Assembly (NCBI GenBank): GCA_963817945.1
Contig: CAWFQH010000001.1
Span: 744,001-808,000 of the forward strand
Direction: 5' to 3'
Source of the DNA: VRUE01 sp963817945
GTDB taxonomy: Bacteria; Actinomycetota; Thermoleophilia; Solirubrobacterales; 70-9
Length of the DNA stretch: 64,000 nucleotides
Below the pieces are notes generated by a model. That model did no database searches. It had not been told where the DNA came from and saw only the letters and a list, made by a program, of their open reading frames with translations. Positions 60,076 through 64,000 of this stretch are shown here, in pieces (positions within the stretch are counted from its first letter, which is position 1; each line of letters begins with the position of its first letter). A program made the translations under genes and the position numbers.

Positions 60076-60138
60076 GCGGCGTCCTCAGTCGGCCGAATAG
60101 GTCGACTATTCGGCCTCCCTGCGTCCTTGCCTGACGAC
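60068..60138 (-). repeat. Structured palindromic element, copy 2 (inside folP end)
   Basis: Minus-strand reading: outer arm GTCGTCA (60138-60132), block A GGCAAGGACGCAGGGAGG (60131-60114), apical hairpin CCGAATAG-TCGAC-CTATTCGG (60113-60093), block B CCGACTGAGGACGCCGCA (60092-60075), outer arm TGACGGC (60074-60068). The arms pair over 7 bp, with one G-U pair if the minus strand is transcribed. Block A equals that of copy 1 exactly. The element encodes the last ~21 residues of FolP and contains the ATG of the helicase gene. Confidence 0.75.
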
Positions 60139-60980
60139 GCCCGGATCGCTGCTGCAACCCTGACAGCCTGCAGCGACGAGTGGTCGTGAATCCGCAATAT
60201 GTCGGCGCCGCCGCGCACGGCCATGGCGACTGCGGCGACCGTCCCCCACTCGCGCTCGGAAGCTGGCAGTCGATCGTTCCACGAGCCGGCCAAGACGGCG
60301 CCGATGAAGTCCTTGCGTGAGAGCGAGACGTAGAGGGGCAGGCCGAGCTCGCGGAGCTCTGGGAGCCGCCGCAGGATCTCCAGGTCCTGCTCGGTGGTGA
60401 GGTCGAAGTCGAGTCCGGGGTCGATGGCGATCTGCTCCTCGCCGACCCCCAGTCCGCGAGCCGCCTCGACTCTCCCCCCGAACCAGGACTTGAGGTGGTC
60501 GACGACGTCGTCGTACTCGCGCGTGGGACGGTCCACCCGCGGCGGCCCCTCGATGTGCATCAGCACATAGCCGCAGTTGCTTTCGGCGACCAGCTCGAAC
60601 ATCTCCTCCGAGCCGCCCGAGATGTCGTTGATCGCAGCCGCGCCGGCGGCCAGCGCCGGCCGCGCCACCTCGACGGAGAAGGTGTCGGCCGAGATCGGGA
60701 TCCCCGTCCCCGCCAGCCCCTCGATCGCCGGGGCCAGCGACGCCGCCTCCTCCTCGGGTGGCACTGGCGGCCCACTCCGTGCCGCCACCGCGCCCACGTC
60801 GAGCATGTCGAATCCCGCCTCGACCAGCGCCCGGCCGTCGGCGACGGCCTGGTCCGGCGTCCCGCTCCGCGCCCCCTCGAACATCGAGTCGGTGGTGACG
60901 TTGACGATGCCGGCAGCAAGCGGCTGAGCGAGATGGAGGCTGGCCGCGCCCAGCCTCCAGATTGGGTCCGACGGTGGCAT
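60072..60980 (-). CDS. folP: Dihydropteroate synthase-like protein, divergent
   Basis: A 302-aa TIM-barrel protein of the DHPS family, which joins p-aminobenzoate to a pterin in folate synthesis. Matching parts: GIVNVTTDSMFEGA (for NVTPDSFSDGG), MLDVGAVAARSGPPVPPEEE, ISADTFSVEVARPAL, INDISGG and SLSRKDFIGAV. Two usually strict motifs are altered: the GESTRPG segment reads AVAARSG, and DPGIGFGK reads DPGLDFDL, losing the pterin-binding Lys. It may therefore be a FolP2-like paralogue with another role. The C-terminal ~21 residues come from the palindromic element. Confidence 0.82.
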   Translation of the reverse strand: MPPSDPIWRLGAASLHLAQPLAAGIVNVTTDSMFEGARSGTPDQAVADGRALVEAGFDMLDVGAVAARSGPPVPPEEEAASLAPAIEGLAGTGIPISADTFSVEVARPALAAGAAAINDISGGSEEMFELVAESNCGYVLMHIEGPPRVDRPTREYDDVVDHLKSWFGGRVEAARGLGVGEEQIAIDPGLDFDLTTEQDLEILRRLPELRELGLPLYVSLSRKDFIGAVLAGSWNDRLPASEREWGTVAAVAMAVRGGADILRIHDHSSLQAVRVAAAIRASSGKDAGRPNSRPIRPTEDAA

Positions 60981-61007
60981 CGAGACGAGCTTATGCCCCT
61001 GGCGGCA

Positions 61008-62837
61008 TCATCCTTTCGACCGCAAGACCAGCGTCTGCCTTCCCGCTCGGACGCCTTCGTAGAGGAATCGAACGGTTACACGGAAGGTCAAATCGCGCGC
61101 GGGCGCTCCTCGCCTAGCCGAACGAAGGAGTGACCCCCGCTTGAGCAAGACCTTGAGCGCAGTCGGTTCGCCGAGGTCGCGGAAGGCGATTCGCCCGGGC
61201 CGCGGTTCGAATGGCTCAACATCCGTGTAGCGACCCGCGGGCCCGGCGCCCACATTGCCCTTTCGGCCGCCGATCGCGACCACATGCGTCCTGGACGGTG
61301 ACCCAAGCGCCGCTCCCAGCGAGGCCGGCAGCTGCACGCGCACCATCGCGATGCGCGCCCAGGGCAGGCTCGGGCTCACCTGCAGTGCGAGCGTGGGGCG
61401 GCGTGAGCGGAGACCCCCTGCGCGGAGGCGGACGCGGGCGGCGGGGATACAACCACTTCGCCGCAGCTTGTCGAGGCTGCTCGCCAAGCACGGGACCTGG
61501 ACCTTAACCAGACCCCCCTTGCCGAAGGTCGGATCGAGGGAGCCGTCCGGGTTGAGCCGCGCCAGGAAGGACGCTTTGACGAGGGTTCCGCCGATCCCTC
61601 GCGACCCCTTGATGAGGATCTTTCCGCTTGGCAGCACGAGAACGTCTTCGGCATCCCCTTCCAGCGGCTCGCCGTCGATCAGCATCCGGGCCACGCCGCC
61701 GACGCCGAAGCTCGAATCGAGCCTTCCGTCGGGAGTGACGCGAACGACCAGCGGCTCGAGGCACCGTTCGCAGGCTGGCGCGGAAGCTCCCTTGACCGTG
61801 AAGAACTCGCCCCACTCGGTCGTCCGTCCGGCGACTAGCAGGCGCCCCGCCCCGTCGACGTCGATTCCCTGGGCGGCGCTTTCGCCGACTCCGCCACTGC
61901 TGCCCACGATCGGCAACACGGCAAGTCCTCCTTCGCCGAAGCTCGGATCCGGCATTCCGCTCCGGTCGATACGGCCGAGCATCAGGCGCCGGTCGGCCCG
62001 ACCGGCAACAACCATGGTGGCGCCATCGCCGATGGCTGCAGCGGCTTCGCTCGACTCCGCCGTGGGCGGGCGCAGCCGCACCAGTCCCCGGCCGCCCCCG
62101 AAGGCCGGATCGAACGCGCTCCCGGAACCGGGCACGAACCTCGCCAGCAGGGCGAACGCGCCTTGGCGCCCCGCGGATCGACCGACTCCGATGAGGGATC
62201 CGTCCGGGTTGGGCACGACCTCCTTCACGACCGATTCGGACAGCGCGGACGGTTCGGATTCCGGGATGAAGCCTGCCGTTTCGAGCAGCCGTCCATCGGG
62301 ACCGAAGAGTCGGAGCATCCCCTGCGGCGTCGGATAGCTGAGGTTCCGCGGGCCGGCCACAAAGAAGCTTCCCTCTGGCCGCGGGAGGAGGTCCCCAGGC
62401 CCTTCGGCCCCGCCTCGGTTCGAATAGGGCAACGGGCTATCTTCGCCAGCGACGCCGCCTTCCCCGAAAGCGGAATCGGGACGACCGTCGACGAGGTAAC
62501 GACCGAAACGCCGCCCCGACGCGACGAGGATCCGACCATCGGACAGCAGGGCCACGGCCCGCAGCGAATTGAGCCGTCGGTCGATGAGGACCCCGTCGCC
62601 TCCAAAGCTCCTGTCCCGGCTGCCATCGGGGTTGAAGCGGGCCACCGCCGCAAAGCCGGGCCAGGCTTCTCCGCCAACCACGATCTTGTCGTCCGACTGC
62701 AAGATCATCGAGGCGTGCGCCCGCGCGTCTCCCCCGGCCGTGAGCATCACCCCGGTAAGAGCCACAATCGCGCCCCCGTATCGGGCAACCGCGGCGAGCC
62801 GCCGCGTCCGGCCGACCGTTCCTCGCTTGGAAGTCAT
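61008..62837 (-). CDS. Secreted delta-60 repeat protein
   Basis: A 609-aa exported protein with a signal segment (YGGAIVALTGVMLTAGGDARA). Repeats of about 55-60 residues each contain a phrase like LARFNPDGSLDPTFGKGG: AVARFNPDGSRDRSFGGDGV, FDPAFGGGRG, GMPDPSFGEGG, DGRLDSSFGVGG, DGSLDPTFGKGG, with DDKIVVGG or SGKILIKGS between them. This is the delta-60 (TIGR02608-type) beta-propeller-like repeat. The C-terminal ~150 residues are a separate basic beta-rich domain. Function unknown; such proteins are frequent in Solirubrobacter-like bacteria. The ATG at 62837 gives a proper signal peptide. Confidence 0.85.
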   Translation of the reverse strand: MTSKRGTVGRTRRLAAVARYGGAIVALTGVMLTAGGDARAHASMILQSDDKIVVGGEAWPGFAAVARFNPDGSRDRSFGGDGVLIDRRLNSLRAVALLSDGRILVASGRRFGRYLVDGRPDSAFGEGGVAGEDSPLPYSNRGGAEGPGDLLPRPEGSFFVAGPRNLSYPTPQGMLRLFGPDGRLLETAGFIPESEPSALSESVVKEVVPNPDGSLIGVGRSAGRQGAFALLARFVPGSGSAFDPAFGGGRGLVRLRPPTAESSEAAAAIGDGATMVVAGRADRRLMLGRIDRSGMPDPSFGEGGLAVLPIVGSSGGVGESAAQGIDVDGAGRLLVAGRTTEWGEFFTVKGASAPACERCLEPLVVRVTPDGRLDSSFGVGGVARMLIDGEPLEGDAEDVLVLPSGKILIKGSRGIGGTLVKASFLARLNPDGSLDPTFGKGGLVKVQVPCLASSLDKLRRSGCIPAARVRLRAGGLRSRRPTLALQVSPSLPWARIAMVRVQLPASLGAALGSPSRTHVVAIGGRKGNVGAGPAGRYTDVEPFEPRPGRIAFRDLGEPTALKVLLKRGSLLRSARRGAPARDLTFRVTVRFLYEGVRAGRQTLVLRSKG

Positions 62838-62897
62838 CCCTGCCTTTCGTTTTAGGTCTGTGATCGTCTCTAAATCGGCGGTACGGTAACCCAGCCT

Positions 62898-63713
62898 GTG
62901 GGGCTGAGTTGCGTCTACGTGGACCTCGATGGGACCCTGCTCGGCCGGGGCAGCTCGCTGTTCCGCGACGCCGAGGGAGGCTTCTCCCTGGCCCAGGCGC
63001 GGGGGTTGGAGGCCTGCCACCGGGCCGGCGTCGAGGTGGTGATCATGTCGGGACGGCGCGAGCCTCAGGTGCACGAGGCGGCGCGGCTGATGGGGCAGAC
63101 GTCCTACATTTACGAGGCCGGCTGCGCCTTCGCGATCGACGGGGAGACGACGCTGCTGACCGGCGACCTGGTGCCGGACGAAGAGGGGACGGTCTACGAG
63201 AAGATCGAGGCGCGGGGCATCCCCAAGCTGCTCTTCGAGCGCTTTCCCGAGCGAATCGAATACCACTCGCCCTGGCACACCGGTCGCGTCCTCTCGCACC
63301 TCTTCCGCGGCAAGGTCGACGTCGACGAGGTCAACCGGCTGCTCGCCGACGAGGGGCATGACGACCTGCGCTTTCTCGACAACGGGGCGATCAATCGCCC
63401 GCTCGCCTCGACCGGCGAGGCCGCCCATGCCTACCACCTGGTGCCGAAGATGGTCAGCAAGGCCAACGGGGCGGCCGCCCACGCCCGCGCCCGCGGCTAT
63501 GACCCGGCTGACTGCATCGGCGTCGGCGACTCGATCGAGGACCTCGAGGTAGCCGCGGCGGTCGGTCGCTTCTTCATCGTCGCCAACGGACCCCAACGCG
63601 ACCCCGGTCTGCGAGCCGCACTCGCCGCCTGGGACAACGTCAGCGTCACCGAGGGGGCGATGGGCGATGGCTTCTATGAGGCCGTCGTATCGACCCTGAT
63701 GGCGCGCGGCTAG
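62898..63713 (+). CDS. HAD-family (Cof-like) phosphatase
   Basis: A 271-aa hydrolase: the nucleophile motif VYVDLDGTLLG at about 6-16, VVIMSGRREPQVHEAAR (motif II Ser region), YIYEAGCAFAIDG, the KxxN-type segment VSKANGAAAHARARGY and the metal motif CIGVGDSIEDLEVAAAV. The cap and order match sugar-phosphate or Cof-type IIB HADs such as mannosyl-3-phosphoglycerate or trehalose phosphatases. The substrate is unknown. GTG start; divergent from the delta-60 gene and 10 bases before the DtxR-like gene. Confidence 0.88.
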   Translation: MGLSCVYVDLDGTLLGRGSSLFRDAEGGFSLAQARGLEACHRAGVEVVIMSGRREPQVHEAARLMGQTSYIYEAGCAFAIDGETTLLTGDLVPDEEGTVYEKIEARGIPKLLFERFPERIEYHSPWHTGRVLSHLFRGKVDVDEVNRLLADEGHDDLRFLDNGAINRPLASTGEAAHAYHLVPKMVSKANGAAAHARARGYDPADCIGVGDSIEDLEVAAAVGRFFIVANGPQRDPGLRAALAAWDNVSVTEGAMGDGFYEAVVSTLMARG

Positions 63714-63723
63714 TATCGGTCCA

Positions 63724-64000
63724 ATGGAGACCGCGACCGTCGCCGAGCAGGAGTACCTGGAGACGATGTTCTGGCTGGAGGAGGCCGGACTGCCCATGAC
63801 CGGAGCCAATATCGCGCGGGCGATGCAGCTCTCGCCGCCCACCGTCCACGAGATGGTCGGCCGCCTGGTCGATGACGGTTACGTCGAACGTCAAGCGGAC
63901 AAGTCGCTCGATTTCACCGAGTCGGGTCGCGAGCACGCCAGCCACATCGTCCGCCGCCACCGCATGATCGAGCGCTTTCTCACCGACGTCCTCGGCATCC
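63724..64000 (+). CDS. DtxR/MntR-family metal-dependent regulator, N-terminal part
   Basis: The gene runs off the right edge; 92 codons are visible. EQEYLETMFWLEEAG and the winged helix MTGANIARAMQLSPPTVHEMVGRLVDDGYVER match DtxR/IdeR/MntR, followed by FTESGREHASHIVRRHRMIERFLTDVLGI, the start of the metal-binding dimerisation domain (the ExxRxHR segment is HIVRRHRMIE here). It probably controls iron or manganese genes. It directly follows the HAD gene and may be in its operon. Confidence 0.93.
   Translation, partial: METATVAEQEYLETMFWLEEAGLPMTGANIARAMQLSPPTVHEMVGRLVDDGYVERQADKSLDFTESGREHASHIVRRHRMIERFLTDVLGI

Noticed and set aside
1..64000. CRISPR array, rRNA genes, prophage or transposase genes
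   Set aside because: No regularly spaced direct repeats, rRNA signatures, phage structural genes or DDE/serine recombinases were seen on either strand.

Overview
The window is about 70% GC with dense, compact genes and no 300-base stretch without a gene. The gene set points to a high-GC Gram-positive actinobacterium, most probably class Thermoleophilia (Solirubrobacterales-like). The clues are a fused PafB-PafC regulator, an Lhr helicase, a delta-60 repeat protein, a secreted protein with NAVKS-type repeats, a DUF1906 protein, and a succinate dehydrogenase whose third subunit is the CCG-domain (type E) kind. The taxon is an inference from gene content; no rRNA is present.

Layout. 0-7.3 kb: the end of an RTX-like protein, pcm, a Crp/Fnr regulator, lhr and a cupin. 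7.3-37.1 kb: a large cell-surface polysaccharide locus. It holds two O-antigen polymerase/ligase-type proteins, a flippase, a WbaP/WcaJ-type initiating phosphoglycosyltransferase, the complete dTDP-L-rhamnose set (rmlA, rmlD, rmlB, rmlC as one minus-strand operon), several GT2 glycosyltransferases, two acyltransferase-3 membrane proteins, methyltransferases, and two paralogous secreted glycoside-hydrolase-like proteins near its two ends. A DegT aminotransferase followed by an acetyltransferase/WxcM-type sugar isomerase fusion suggests a second sugar, dTDP-3-acetamido-3,6-dideoxyhexose (Fuc3NAc or Qui3NAc), drawn from the same dTDP-4-keto-6-deoxyglucose pool made by RmlA and RmlB. 37-50 kb: envelope and secreted proteins (DUF1906, NAVKS repeat, penicillin acylase, a VanY-like peptidase), a Kir-like membrane protein, a metallo-hydrolase, PafBC, a YhaM-like exonuclease and an arsR-arsC pair. 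50-56 kb: nfo, a fumarylacetoacetate-hydrolase family gene, the sdhA-sdhB-CCG operon and tRNA-Phe. 56-64 kb: a GH15-like protein, a LOG-fold protein, a DUF1998-type helicase, a divergent folP, a delta-60 repeat protein, a HAD phosphatase and the start of a DtxR-family regulator.

The most unusual signal is a family of structured palindromic elements. Two copies, at 1301-1402 (plus) and 60068-60138 (minus), share two 18-base blocks. These flank an unrelated apical hairpin and are closed by an outer stem with a compensatory C-G to U-A change. One copy lies between genes. The other forms the C-terminal codons of folP and contains the start codon of the downstream helicase gene. A weaker relative lies inside an extra segment of sdhB, and two simple long hairpins lie inside extra segments of lhr. 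Separately, a 20-bp long-range hairpin holding a possible 17-residue ORF separates pafBC from the metallo-hydrolase gene.

A quality warning: between about 27515 and 28960 two otherwise well-conserved genes change frame about 16 times, while everything on either side is intact. This looks like a local consensus-error patch or a recent decay island, and protein predictions there should be treated with care.
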